The notes under the pieces were generated by a model. That model searched no databases, was not told the origin of the DNA, and saw only the letters and a program-made list of their open reading frames with translations. Position numbers and translations under genes: made by a program. Positions 47,690 to 58,254 of a DNA stretch of 64,000 nt are shown in pieces. The number at the start of each line of letters is the position of its first letter. Position 1 is the first letter of the stretch. This DNA comes from Dasypus novemcinctus (Eukaryota > Chordata > Mammalia > Cingulata > Dasypodidae), in NCBI RefSeq assembly GCF_030445035.2, contig NC_080680.1, positions 97,221,157 through 97,285,156 of the forward strand, written 5' to 3'.

Positions 47690-48065
47690 TTTTAAATAGA
47701 TTGCATTGATCTTCTTCCATCCTCTTGCCCATGTTTTTCTGTCTTCAGGTGTCAGCTTAAACCTTACTTTCTCTAAGAAGCTTTAACTGCTCCTTCCTCC
47801 CCCAACATGGCTTTCTACTTTCTACTTGGCTTTCTATTTTCTACTTGGTTGCTTTCTACTCCCAAAGTCCCCTGTACATTTACTCTCATAGCATGAATGA
47901 TATTTATTGCTATTTCTTGTTTAATTTTCTTTCTTTCCCACTAGATTTTAAATTCTACCAGGCAGGGCCACATCTTTCTTATTTCTTATTGTTTATTAGT
48001 AGATCCTCACACTCCAGTGCACAGTGGCTGGCATACTCCATAATAAGCTTTTGATAAATATTGGT
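47690..48065 (+). mobile_element. L2 LINE 3' region
   Basis: TCTTCAGGTGTCAGCTTAAA, CCCACTAGATTTTAAATTCT, CCAGTGCACAGTGGCTGGCA and TTTTGATAAATATTGGTGAA form the L2 3' end. Confidence 0.8.
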
Positions 48066-48079
48066 GAAATTCATTTTCT

Positions 48080-48620
48080 ATTCATTCTTTAGTCCTTATT
48101 TTGTGCCAGGCACTCTGCTGAACACTGGGCAAACAAAGAAGTCACACTCTCTCAATCCCTTCCCTCAGGGAGCTCACTCTCTAGTAATTATGAAACAGTG
48201 TAGGAAAAGCAGGGTTATAGGGCAATAAAAGGAGCAGGGTGGCCCTGGGGGAACAGCTGACACAGATTCAGGGTGCTGTGGGGGACCCCTAAATGAAAAG
48301 GGGCCTCTGAGATGAGTCTGGAAGGGTGGGAGGGTGAACAAGATTTTAGGGGTGCATGATGGGAAAAGTATTTAGAAGGGGCGGGAAGATAGAACAAAGG
48401 GCTACAAACATTTTACTCTGATTGGAGTTCAGGATGTGAGGAGAGGAGAGTGATGGGAAATGGGATCTGAGCGCTATGCAGGAGCCAAGTTGGGAAGGTA
48501 TGAACTGCAAACTGAGAGCTCTGCAGAGCCTTTAGGAGGTTTGAAATCGGGGTTTGCATGCATGCATGTGTGAGACAAAAATCAAATTTGTAGTTTAGAA
48601 AGTCCCCTCTGGTTGTGGTG
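48080..48620. mobile_element. Ancient interspersed repeat, family not assigned
   Basis: TTGTGCCAGGCACTCTGCTG, CCCTCAGGGAGCTCACTCTC, ACAGATTCAGGGTGCTG and AAGTCCCCTCTGGTTGTGGT follow the same order as the relics near 29880 and 36150. Confidence 0.55.
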
Positions 48621-48839
48621 TTGAGGATGTATTTAGGGGTTGGGGCTGTGGAATAGGAAATAGGGAAACCCTGCTTGAGGGCAGGGAGAGCTGCTTCCCT
48701 GTCAGTCTCCAGCCTCTGGCAAGTGCCTGGAATATAGAAAGCATAGAAATATTACTTTGTGACTAAAATGATAGGCGCAGGTCAGCATTCTCCTGACTTT
48801 AGCTAGGTAGACGCCCTCATGGCAGAATAGCAGCAGAAT

Positions 48840-49030
48840 TACTGCAATCATTTTATTGAGTCTCCCAGCAGTCCTCTGAGGTAAGTAGGGAATATGTTAT
48901 TAGCTACATTTACAGACGAGGAAACTGAGGACCAAGAAAGGACTTGCCCCAAGTCACACAATTTAAAAGTGGCAAGGCCAGAGTGCAAACCCAGGTCTTT
49001 ACTGATGCCAAGTCAAGCACACTCTCCTCT
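48840..49030 (-). mobile_element. MIR SINE (antisense)
   Basis: TTTACAGACGAGGAAACTGA, GACTTGCCCCAAGTCACACA and AAAAGTGGCAAGGCCAGAGT form a clear antisense MIR. Confidence 0.85.
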
Positions 49031-49519
49031 TTCCCATGCTGCCTCTAGGGAGCAGGGTGGAGTGGGGTGGCAGTGCTGGGGAAAGAAGTGGGCTCTTCAG
49101 GGACCACTGTCCTCCTTTCCTATGGGGGAGAGGGGGCAAAAGGGAGCATCTCCAGGCTTCCATCCACTGAGGGCCCTCTAATGTGTCCCAGGAGATAATA
49201 AGCCCCCTTCCCTGAGCTTCCTTCGAGGCAGAGAGAGAAGGAGCCCAGAGGGAACTGAAAGCTGCCTTCAGCAAAGCAGCGAGGAGAGATTTGTGTGCTG
49301 CTCACATTCTCACTGCCTGGGTATCATGCTGCTATTTAATAAACGCCTCATTGCTTGAAGGTCTATTAAGTAACTAATGATAAATTTCAACCTCACTGAG
49401 GAGGAAGATGCAAAGTTAAATCACATCCAGACCATGTGGGAATAAAGAGGCTGCTCACATGCGTGGCCTTCTTCCTAAGGGGAGAAGGAAGGAACAAATA
49501 TACAGGGTCGTCTTCTCTG

Positions 49520-49725
49520 AGCCAGGCACCAGTTGCCGGAAGCTTTCGCATTGGCTTTCTTAATACATTCAACAACGCTGGCAAGTTAGAGACAGTGGTT
49601 TCCATTTTGTAGGTGAGGAAATGGAGGGCCAGAGACACCAGCTAGTTAGAGGTGGAACTAGAATCTCAACCCTGGGTCTCTGACCTCAGGGTGCCTGTTC
49701 CTTCCACCATACAGTGCTGCCTTCT
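49520..49725 (-). mobile_element. MIR SINE (antisense)
   Basis: CAACAACGCTGGCAAGTTAG, TTTGTAGGTGAGGAAATGGA, CCAGCTAGTTAGAGGTGGAA and CTCTGACCTCAGGGTGCCTG preserve antisense MIR order. Confidence 0.78.
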
Positions 49726-49749
49726 CTGTGGGGTCTATTCTTTTTTTTT

Positions 49750-50010
49750 AAAGATTTATTTTATTTATTTATCCCCCACCTTTGCTACTTGCTTGCTGTC
49801 TACTCTCTGTGTCCATTTTCTGTGCATTCTTCTATGTCTGCTTGTCTCCCTTTGTTGCGTCATCTTGCTACGCCAGCTCTCTGTGGGTGTGGGCCATCAG
49901 CTCTCTGTGGGCGGCGGGCCAGCCTGCCTTCACAAGGAAGTAAGGAAGTGAACCCAGGGCCTCCCATATGGTAGATGGGAGCCCAATAGGTTAAGCCACA
50001 GCGGCTTCCC
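49750..50010 (-). mobile_element. Short tRNA-derived SINE, variant body (antisense)
   Basis: The T-rich tail end and AGATTTATTTTATTTATTTA come first. The body is partly shared with DAS (GTTGCGTCATCTTGCTACGC), followed by CAGCTCTCTGTGGGTGTGGG and a tRNA-like head. About 260 bp, lacking the central DAS block. Flanked by TATTCTTTTTTT at about 49736-49747 and 50011-50022. Confidence 0.87.
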
Positions 50011-50023
50011 TATTCTTTTTTTT

Positions 50024-50700
50024 AAATATATTTTTTTATTTTTAAAAGATACATAGATTACATAAAATGTTACATTAAAAAAATATAGGGGGGAAGAGGA
50101 CTTGGCCCAGTGATTAGGGTGTCTGCCTACCACATGGGAGGTCCGCAGTTCAAACCCCGGGGTCTCCTTGACTTGTGTGGAGCTGGTCCACACGCAGCGC
50201 TGATGCGCACAAGGAGTGCCCTGCCACGCAGGGGTGTCCCCCGAGTAGGGGAGCCCCACGCCAAGGAGTGCACCCCGTAAGGAGAGCCGCCCAGCGTGAA
50301 ACAAAGTGCAGCCTGCCCAGGAATGGTGCCGTGCACACAGAGAGCTGACACAGCAAGATGACGCAACGAAAAGAAACACAGATTCCCATGCCGCTGACAA
50401 CAACAGAAGCAGACAAAGAAGAAGATGCAGCAAATAGACACAGAGAACAGACAACCGGGGTGGGGGGCGGGAAGGGGAGAGAAATAAATAAATAAATAAA
50501 TCTAAAAAAATATATAGGGGATCCCCATATGCCCCACTCCCCACACCTCCCACTTTTCCCATATTAACAACTTCTTTCTTTAGTGTGGTACGTTCATTGC
50601 AATTGATGAACACATTTTGGAGCATTGCCATGCAGCATGGATTCTAGTTTATGTTGTGATTTACACTCTTCCACTCCATCCGGTAGGTTATGGCGCTCCC
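50024..50700 (-). mobile_element. L1 3'-UTR fragment, second lineage, split by a SINE
   Basis: ATCCCCATATGCCCCACTCC, ATTAACAACTTCTTTCTTTA and GGTACGTTCATTGCAATTGA repeat the pattern at 16385-16700. The left part (to 50091) and right part (from 50504) are separated by the DAS SINE. Confidence 0.8.
50092..50503 (+). mobile_element. DAS-type SINE (sense) inside an L1 3' UTR
   Basis: tRNA-like head (CCCAGTGATTAGGGTGTCTG, GGTCCGCAGTTCAAACCCCG), the full DAS body, and a tail AAATAAATAAATAAATAAAT. Near-perfect target duplication AAAAAAATATAGGGG / AAAAAAATATATAGGGG at about 50077-50091 and 50504-50520. One of the cleanest copies in the window. Confidence 0.95.
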
Positions 50701-51179
50701 TGAATGTAGGAACTCAGCTGTTGGCCGCCATGCTCCTGACGTGGTGCTGCTTATGCAGCCGGATCAAGGCTGGCATGTTCCTGTTGCCCTGAGAGGGTGT
50801 CACGGGCCTCTCTACCACCCTCTCATTACTTTCCCTTTTTTTGTCAAACTGGGCACTGGCCTCCCGCTGGGGCCTCCACAGATGCTTCCCTTCCCTGCCC
50901 CTCAAAGACTCTTGTGTGCCCCTAAGTTAGTTTTGAATCTGCCTCGAGACCTTTGCTGGTTAGTAACAAGTAGGTCTGTGGAGAATTAAGTTGTGACTCC
51001 TTCTCTGGTGTCACATTTAAAAGGAGACTTTGGATGCCTACATCATCCTCAAGATTCAAAGGATGAGGTGTCTGTGGTGGGATGACAGGCTGTGGAGTGG
51101 GTGTTCTCACATTAAAATTCCCTACTCATACCTTGGCAAAGCAGTCAAGGCGCTTAAAATCTCCCTCTCCTACCTATTT

Positions 51180-51590
51180 AGCCTCACCGCCTGCCAGGCT
51201 TTCCCTTTCCCTGCCCTCTCCAGTTGCACTCTCTTCTAATAGCCAGTCAATTTTGTGCTGCTGGTCGTTGCGCTGAGTTCTTGGCCTGCCGGCTGAACTT
51301 GGGGTCTCCCTTCAACATCCAGCTCAATAATGAACTCTACCATGAAGCCTCCTCTCCCTTCAGAAGTAGCCACTCTTTCCTCTGTGTCCTCATAGCATGT
51401 GTATGTCCCTATTACTTTTCACTGTGGCTAATGGCTTGTTTATGGACTGTGCCTCTCATTAAACTCTGAGCAGTTTGAGGATAGAGATAGTGCACCTCCC
51501 ACCTTTTAATTTTTTATTACTATTGTTATTGTTCTTGCTATTATTATTATTGTGTGTGCATGTGTTTCCCTAGTGCCTGGCCCAGGGTAG
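51180..51590 (+). mobile_element. L2 LINE 3' region
   Basis: CTCTACCATGAAGCCTCCTC, CATTAAACTCTGAGCAGTTT and TTCCCTAGTGCCTGGCCCAG follow L2 3' order. A local (TTATTA)n-like tract lies inside. Confidence 0.65.
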
Positions 51591-52109
51591 AGATTGTGAC
51601 TTGGAAGGATGTGAACATGCATGCCAGCACTGGCCTCAGCTGCAGGTGGGGAGAGAGAGCCATTATACGAGAGCCAGATCCTTTCACTCTCCTCTCACTG
51701 TCCTTGTGTTTCATGCCAGGAAAGTGTGCTTTTATCTGGGGATCATGTGTCTTCCCTGGGGATGTCCAGCAGGGGGTTCTTGCCTTCCTCCACCTGGGAA
51801 AGTGACCAGGCCCCCGTACCCAGCCTTTCCTGTCGTCTGGACTGACACCCTGGCTGGCTAATAGTGCTAACAGTGAGCAAATAACACTTTACTGCCCTTC
51901 TGTTGCTTTGAAAGTTCTCTGACCTAGCCTAAGGAGATGGGGCTCAAATACTTCGGACATCTCCCCATCAGGGAGATTAATTAATTCATCATTCTATCTT
52001 GGGCACCTAGAACAGGGCTGACTCAGTGATTGTGGTTGAACACAAAGTGGTTTTGCGTTTCTTGGTCTTTAGCATTTTGTTTTCTTTGTTTACTATGTTT
52101 ATTTGCTAG

Positions 52110-52448
52110 AATAGGCTAACAATAGGCTACTGTAACAAGTAGACCCAAATATGTAGTGGCTCAACACAATGGCAGTCTATTTCTTGCCCTTGTAACAGCA
52201 CTGGGTAAAGTTCTTCAGTGTGGTAGAGTATCATTCAGTATCTGTGGCTCTGCCATCCCCTAGGATCTCTTCATCATCAATAGCTAGGCAGAAGAAGGAG
52301 AAAGAGTATTTAGGCATACACTTTGGAAGTCTTTATAAGTGAGTCCTGGAAGCGGTGCATATTACTTCTGCCAACATTTCATTGGCTGGAACACAGTCAC
52401 ATAGTCCCACTTAATTGCAAAGGAGAAGACTGGGCAATGTAGTTGTGT
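52110..52448 (+). mobile_element. Ancient interspersed repeat, family not assigned
   Basis: CTACTGTAACAAGTAGACCC, TGTGGCTCTGCCATCCCCTA, TCCTGGAAGCGGTGCATATT, ACTTCTGCCAACATTTCATT and GAACACAGTCACATAGTCCC match a mammal-wide repeat that I recognise but do not name. Confidence 0.7.
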
Positions 52449-52521
52449 CCAGGAAGAGGAGGAAATAAATTTTGGTGAATGAATTTTGGTCCAGGAAGAG
52501 GTGAAATAAATTTTGGTGAAT
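52449..52521. repeat. 42-bp tandem duplication
   Basis: CCAGGAAGAGG...AAATAAATTTTGGTGAAT occurs at 52449 and again at 52491, the second unit being incomplete. Confidence 0.85.
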
Positions 52522-52529
52522 CTTCCATG

Positions 52530-52760
52530 ATGCAATGTAGAAAGTATGACTCTGGAGTCTGTAAAAACGGGGTTCAAGTCCAGGTTCTCCTCCTTACTAG
52601 CTGTGTGGATTTGGACAAGTTATTTAATTTCTCTGAGCCTCGATTTCCTCAGCTGAACAATGAGAGATAATAACCTCTACTTTAGAGGATGATTGAGAAC
52701 ATTAGAGATAATGTTCTGTGATACAGAATACGCAGCCACTAAATTGTTACTATTATTACT
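52530..52760 (+). mobile_element. MIR SINE
   Basis: GTATGACTCTGGAGTCTGTA, GGTTCAAGTCCAGGTTCTCC, GACAAGTTATTTAATTTCTC and TCCTCAGCTGAACAATGAGA give a full MIR. Confidence 0.87.
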
Positions 52761-53079
52761 TTAGTTATTATTATCTTCATGATTACCATATGTCTCAATT
52801 TTATTGATTGATTAAAAATGTAATAACATGCACATGGTAAAAATCTTTACACTATACGAGGGTATAAGCCCTGGAAAATGTGTTTCTCATTCACCTGACT
52901 GTTTCTTTCATAGGCAACCGCCATTATTAGTTTCTCAGTGTCTTTCCAGAGATAGGCATATACAAACATCCATGTATAAATAGCCTTTTTTATTTATCTA
53001 ATGTTTTCATGTGACATACACTATTCTGTAACTCTTATATCATTTAACAATTTAACAGCTATTGTTTCATATAAGTACA

Positions 53080-53290
53080 TATCAACTTGCTGCATTCTTT
53101 TTTTATGGTTGCACAGCATTCCATAGTATAGGTATACCATCATTTACTTACCTGGAGCCCCAGGGGCTTGCATTCAGCTATTTCCGGGGTGTTGCCAGTC
53201 TATAAAGCTGCTAGGACCATATCTTTGTGCATGTGTCTTTGTGCACTTGTGTGAAAATACCTGTAGGATAAATCTAGGAATTATATCCTT
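53080..53290 (-). mobile_element. Old L1 3' fragment (antisense)
   Basis: CATTCCATAGTATAGGTATA, CATGTGTCTTTGTGCACTTG and CCTGTAGGATAAATCTAGGA match old L1 3' ends in reverse. Related sequence extends left to about 52800. Confidence 0.72.
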
Positions 53291-53644
53291 CATTTAACTC
53301 CCTTCAAGACTAGGACTTAAAATGTGGAGTGCCTTCACTCTGGCAACTGGTGGAGAAAAAGGATTTGGGATTAGAGCCTTGGTTTGTCATGAGAAACTGA
53401 GAGATGAAGTACATTGTCTCTTTGCTTTTAAAATATTTCCTGGTAAAAACCCTTGTTTCTTCCTTCTGTGATGGCTTGTATTCCAGATTCTTCAGAAGTA
53501 ATATTCGGTAGATGTGTAAATCAATGCAAACCAACTCTAGTTTTCTACCAAATTTTTTTAACCCCATGCCCATCAAGTCACTCTATCAAAGACATTGGAT
53601 TGACAATTATAGAAACAAAAGCTCACTTTTTTTTTTTTAGCACC

Positions 53645-53860
53645 AGAGAAGCAAACACTGTTGAGTGCTTTCTCTGCATTAGTCATTTTTCATAGATTAT
53701 CTCATTTAATCCTTGTAAACGCTTTGAAGTACAAAATAATATGTATTCCTATTTTCCATACAAAGAAGGGGATGGGTTTACCAGGTTATGTGACTTGCCC
53801 AAGGTCATGCAGAACCTGGATTTGAACTCAAGTCTTGATGACTATACCACTCTATGGGTC
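53645..53860 (-). mobile_element. MIR SINE (antisense)
   Basis: TAGATTATCTCATTTAATCC, GACTTGCCCAAGGTCATGCA and GAACCTGGATTTGAACTCAA form an antisense MIR. A weaker second relic lies at about 54050-54130. Confidence 0.82.
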
Positions 53861-54889
53861 TCTCTTGGTCTTACTTAGGGAATTCATTTGAAAGTTCCTA
53901 AATGTCAACTAAGTTTTTTCCTATTGGATAGACATATGCTGATTAGCAGGGCCTCTTAAAGATCTGCAGCCTCTCTCAGTTTAGTGGGGACATAGGGTCA
54001 TGTCTATTATGGCCTCAAGCTCAGTCTTTGGGAAAAATGAGGTCTGAGACGTTTATTAACTTGCCCATGATTCATCTAGTAAGTAGTAGGTCTGGGATTT
54101 GGACCCAAGTATTAGGATTCTAAATCCATAAACCTCTCCCAGATGAAAGCCAAGGCTTGTAGTTTCTTATTATCTTGCTGCTTTGGTTACTCTGCCCAAC
54201 TTCTTAATTAGAGATAACTCCAAATCAGTAGCATGAGACTGAGCTTTCTGGTGTGGGAATGGATTTTGTTTTGACAGTCATCACCTAATCTGTACTGAGA
54301 AGATGTACTAAATCCAGAATGAGAGGAAGTGAAAATCCATAGGAAATCTGGAAGAAAGGAGGGACAGCATTTTTATTTGCCTGGCTGGCTGATTGATCTC
54401 TAGAGGTTTTGTGGGTTTTTGGTTTTTATTTTTTCTTTTCCCGCATTCCTTTTCTTCTTGGAAGCCTAAATTATACTTCAAGGAGCTCCACCCAGTTCTT
54501 AAAAACAGCCAGGAGATTACCATTAAGTAAACTCCCAGGGCATTGGATTTTAGTTTTTCTGAAGCAGTAACTCACCATATCTCCGATCATAAGAATCACC
54601 TGGGGCATTTGTTAAACTTTGGTTTCCCAGTAGGGAAGGGATCTGGAGAATCTATATATTTTTTAACCAGCTCCCTCAGGCAATTCTTATGATCAGACTA
54701 GTTTGGGAAACACTGAGTATCGACACTGGGAATTTGGCTCCCTTTGTGGCCAGTCCACTTTAGAGTTGAAGAACAGCTGCTCACATTTTATTGTTGTGGC
54801 AGGAACATGAATTTTGGAGTCAGAAAGTCCAGGATTCAAAACCCAAATTTGACCACTTATCTCTGTATTATCTCAGGCACATAATAGCT

Positions 54890-55170
54890 CTCTCATCTCG
54901 AGACTTCTGCATGCTGTTTCCTCTGCCTGGAAACAAAGGAAATTGTTTTCCTTTCTCTCTCCACCTACCTCCTCTCCCCTCTTTTGTCTTCTTATTCTTC
55001 AGCTCTCTGGGACACAGTCCCTGTTTCCCCTAGGCTGGGTCACTCATTACTATTTTTGTAATTCTTTTTAAGTGTCCGGCATTCCCCACTAGTCTCTAAG
55101 GTCCGTGAAAGCAGGCACCACGACTCTTATGTTTACTGCATGCCCAGCCCAACACCTCACACTGCGGAGT
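54890..55170 (+). mobile_element. L2 LINE 3' region
   Basis: ACTTCTGCATGCTGTTTCCT, CTGCCTGGAAACAAAGG, CACTAGTCTCTAAGGTCCGT and GCCCAGCCCAACACCTCACA match L2 order. Confidence 0.75.
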
Positions 55171-55179
55171 GTGGAGGAG

Positions 55180-55298
55180 CTTCTCTGAGCCATTTTTCTC
55201 ATCTGTAAAAATGGGTAAATATTGTCTATCCACAGGGTATTGGGAGATGAAAATGAAATAGTGAGCATTAGAGCTTCTGACATAAAGTAGGAATCTAA
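55180..55298 (+). mobile_element. MIR SINE fragment
   Basis: TTTTTCTCATCTGTAAAAAT followed by GGGTAAATATTGTC and GTGAGCATTAGAGCTTCTGA matches the 3' half of MIR. Confidence 0.72.
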
Positions 55299-55332
55299 CA
55301 CATGTTAGTTTTTTTTTTTTTTCACATGTTAG
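55299..55332. repeat. Poly(T) flanked by a 10-bp direct duplication
   Basis: CACATGTTAG at 55299-55308 is repeated exactly at 55323-55332, with only 14 T residues between. The structure is that of a tail-only retro-insertion. Confidence 0.85.
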
Positions 55333-55339
55333 TTTTTAC

Positions 55340-55781
55340 CTTCTGTGTTACTCAGAGCTCGCTAGGAAAACAGAACTGACAGGAGATATCTGTAAAAATA
55401 GTATGAGATTTTATAAAATTGTCTCATGTAACCATGAGGGTGCACAAGTCCAAATTCCATAAAGAAGGATGCAGGCCAGGGACTCTGATGAAGTTCTTGA
55501 TGAGTTCCCTAGGAGATTCTGGCTGTCAGAAGTAGAGATGGGAATTTTCTCTCTGAATGTTGAAATCACTTCTCTTTTTAAGGCCTTCAACTGATTGGAT
55601 GAGATGTCACTCATTGCTGATGGCAGTCTCCTCAGTTGATTGTAGACGTAATCAGCCATATAGGCGATCAACTTAATGATGATTAAAGTCCATGAAATGC
55701 CCTTGTAGTACAAATAGCCAGTGCTTGCTTGACCAAACAACTGGGCACCATTATCTGTCCAAGCTGACACATTAGCCTAAC
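55340..55781 (+). mobile_element. Older interspersed repeat that hosts the solo LTR
   Basis: CGCTAGGAAAACAGAACTGA, TTTTATAAAATTGTCTCATG, CAACTGATTGGATGAGATGT and CCAAGCTGACACATTAGCC follow a common mammalian repeat whose usual last bases (TAACCATCACA) reappear after the LTR at 56300-56310. The LTR therefore interrupts it. The 119-codon minus-strand frame here is not a gene. Confidence 0.7.
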
Positions 55782-56298
55782 TGTATTAGTCAGCCAAAGG
55801 GGTGCTGATGCAAAATACCAGAAATTGGTTGGTTTTTATAAAGGGTATTTATTTGGGGTAGGAGCTTACAGATACCAGGCCATAAAGCCTAAGTTACTTC
55901 CCTTGCCAAAGTCTATTTTCACTTGTTGGAGCAAGATGGCTGCTGATGTCTGTAAGGGTTTAGGTTTCCTGGATTCCTCCCTTCCAGGGTCTTGCTTCTC
56001 TTTGGTTTCAAGGTTCCTTTCTTCCTGGGGCTGGCTTCTCTTTCCTCTGTGAGCTTACTTCCCGGGGCTTCAGCTTAAGTCTTCAGCATCAAACTCCAAC
56101 ATTAAAACTCCAACATCAAAAACCTCCAACTCTGTCCTTTGCCATGCCTTTTATCTGTAAGTCCCCACCCACCAAGGGGCCCAATGACATGGTCCAATCA
56201 AAGCCCTAATTATAACTTAATCATGCCCAGGTTCAGACCAGTTTGCAAAATAATCCAACATCTATTTTTGGAATTCATAACTATGTCACACTGCTACA
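55782..56298 (-). mobile_element. Solo LTR (endogenous retrovirus-type), complete
   Basis: A 517-bp segment beginning TG and ending CA, flanked by a perfect 5-bp duplication CTAAC (55777-55781 and 56299-56303). On the minus strand an AATAAA polyadenylation signal and a TATAAA-like stretch fall near the 3' end, and the element ends in GACTAATACA, a style common to ERVL/MaLR LTRs. There are no internal genes: only the LTR remains, consistent with loss of the provirus by LTR-LTR recombination. A second, truncated copy lies at 14587-14958. Confidence 0.82.
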
Positions 56299-56851
56299 CT
56301 AACCATCACACCTTCCTTTGGAGGTGGTTATTATTTTGAGAAGAATAGGTTTTAACTGAGGCTTTAAGATTGTACACTTGACATATCATTCTAAAAAGTT
56401 TCCAGCATTCTTAAAGTTTTCAGTCCTCATTAGTTTTCCTTTTTTTCCCTAGCCCAAAGAATGTCTTTTAACTTGGTTCTGGTGACCCATTTCTAGGTTT
56501 CTTAACAATTTTACCTGATTTCCTGTGGATAGCATATCTTTAAGGTTTCTTTATTCAATTTGATACGGACAATGAAAATGAGATAATTGTGGTGGTTTGA
56601 ACTTAGTCTTTTCAAAAGATCATGGGTGGTACAATGGGTTTCAAAGGTAGCTTTATGGAATATCTTTTCCTGGAATTCTTTAGAAAAGAATAGGAAAATT
56701 GACTTGTGAAGTGTCTCTTTAGTCCTTTGACGGTGAAATCCAGACATAATATTAGGTGAACTAAATTCAGAACTTTATTTTGTTTCCCTTCCCACTTAGG
56801 AATAACTTTCAGATTTATATATATGAGAAGGATTTGCTATTAGTAAGCCCT

Positions 56852-57315
56852 TCTGTTAGAAAGAAATCTTCTTCTGGAAGAAAATAAGGCTCACCCGATT
56901 GTGGAGAAGAGAAGAATTTATTCTCAATCTTGCAAGAAGGGGTGCACAACCAGAAAACGTGGTTGGTGCCCCGAACAAAGAAAAATGACACAATTTATAC
57001 CCCTAAGCCTAGCACGCAAGCCCTTTCTCTGTTTCTTCATAGATTGGATACTTAAGAAGTTACAGCCTATCGGAGAAGATCTAACTTTCCCGCGCAAAAG
57101 TTTGTGATTAACCACTTCCCCCATCACATTCCAACCATTTTAGTTTTTACCTGCTCCCCTTTGCCAAATAAAGAATGGAATTTAGTGCTGAATTGGTATT
57201 GACTTAGTTCTTTCTTGGGCATCGTTTTTACTGCCTATAGGACTGGCTTAAGCTGGTTTTCTTTGTTGCTGTTTAACCCGGGAGTGGGAGACTGAGGCAG
57301 TAGGCTGCCAGGTTA
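56852..57315 (-). mobile_element. Possible solo LTR, second family
   Basis: Begins TGTTAGAAAG and can be ended at GGTTACA, with a minus-strand AATAAA (reverse of GAATTTATTC) about 60 bp from the left edge, as in an antisense LTR. Coding content is absent. I could not find a clean target duplication, so the ends are uncertain. Confidence 0.35.
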
Positions 57316-57412
57316 CATTAATAAAAATTTTCTTCCTTTATGTGAAAACTAAACTAATCTTCGTTTCTTACACTTCTACTCTCACATGGGCAAAGAGAAG
57401 CTGCCCCAGGGC

Positions 57413-57530
57413 TAGAATGACCAACTGCCCCAGATTTCCCGGGACTGAGAGGTTTCCTGCGATATTGGACTTGCAATTTTACAATCAGGACAATCCTGGG
57501 CAAACTGGGATGAGGGGGTTGATCATCCTA
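57413..57530. mobile_element. Short inverted-repeat element (DNA-transposon-like relic)
   Basis: The left arm (AGAATGACCAACTGCCCCAG then TTTCCCGGGA) is the imperfect reverse complement of the right arm (TCCTGGGCAAACTGGGATGA then GGGGGTTGATCATCCTA). The arrangement resembles ancient non-autonomous DNA elements of mammals. Confidence 0.6.
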
Positions 57531-57734
57531 CCCAGTGCAAAGAGTAGCTTGTTGAAAGAATTAGAGCAATAGTGAAGTAAGCATTAGTATGATTTTCTAT
57601 TGTTTTAGAAAACAGCAGAAACCAGAAGAATTTTAAATTGCCTTGCTTTTTAAAAAACAATTTTCACAGAATTTCTGAAAATTAATTTCACTTTTAAAGC
57701 CACTAAACTAAATATAGGGGTCTTAAATAAAATA

Positions 57735-58130
57735 TATATTTTTTTATTAGAGCTGTTGTAAGTTTACAGAAAACTCATGCAGAAAGTATAGCTTCTAAAT
57801 AAGCTTCCCCCTCCCCCACGGTTTCCTTATTGTTTTAACATTTTGCATTAATGTGGTGTCTTTGTTAACAATTGATGAAACATTAAGATTATATTATTAA
57901 CTATATACTGTGGTTTACCTTTACCTTAGGGCACACTCTGTGCTATACAATTCTATGGGTTTGTTCGTTTGTTTTTATTTTTATTCTGGTAATATATATA
58001 TGACCTAAAATTTCCTGTTTTTTACAATTTCAGATTACAGTTTAGTGGTGTTAATTACATTAACGATGTTGTTTGCACCAGTTTTTTTTCACAGTTTGTT
58101 TTACTAATTATAACAAACCATAGCTAGTTC
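57735..58130 (-). mobile_element. L1 3'-UTR fragment (antisense)
   Basis: TTTTTTATTAGAGCTGTTGT, AGTTTACAGAAAACTCATGC and ACAATTGATGAAACATTAAG repeat the L1 3'-end pattern at 5025. Confidence 0.72.
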
Positions 58131-58254
58131 TACAATTATAATGATAAAATAGCTGAAATGTAAATATCTATTTTATAAAGATTATTTTACCGACGTCAAA
58201 GTAGTGATTGTACAAATATGATCAGAAGTAGCATTACCTTACAATTTAGTTTAT

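Noticed and set aside
49930-50631. 233-codon minus-strand frame
   Set aside because: It reads through the antisense DAS SINE at 50092-50503 and L1 3' UTR; near-identical frames arise from every DAS copy.
55411-55770. 119-codon minus-strand frame as a gene
   Set aside because: It lies wholly inside an old interspersed repeat and resembles no protein family.
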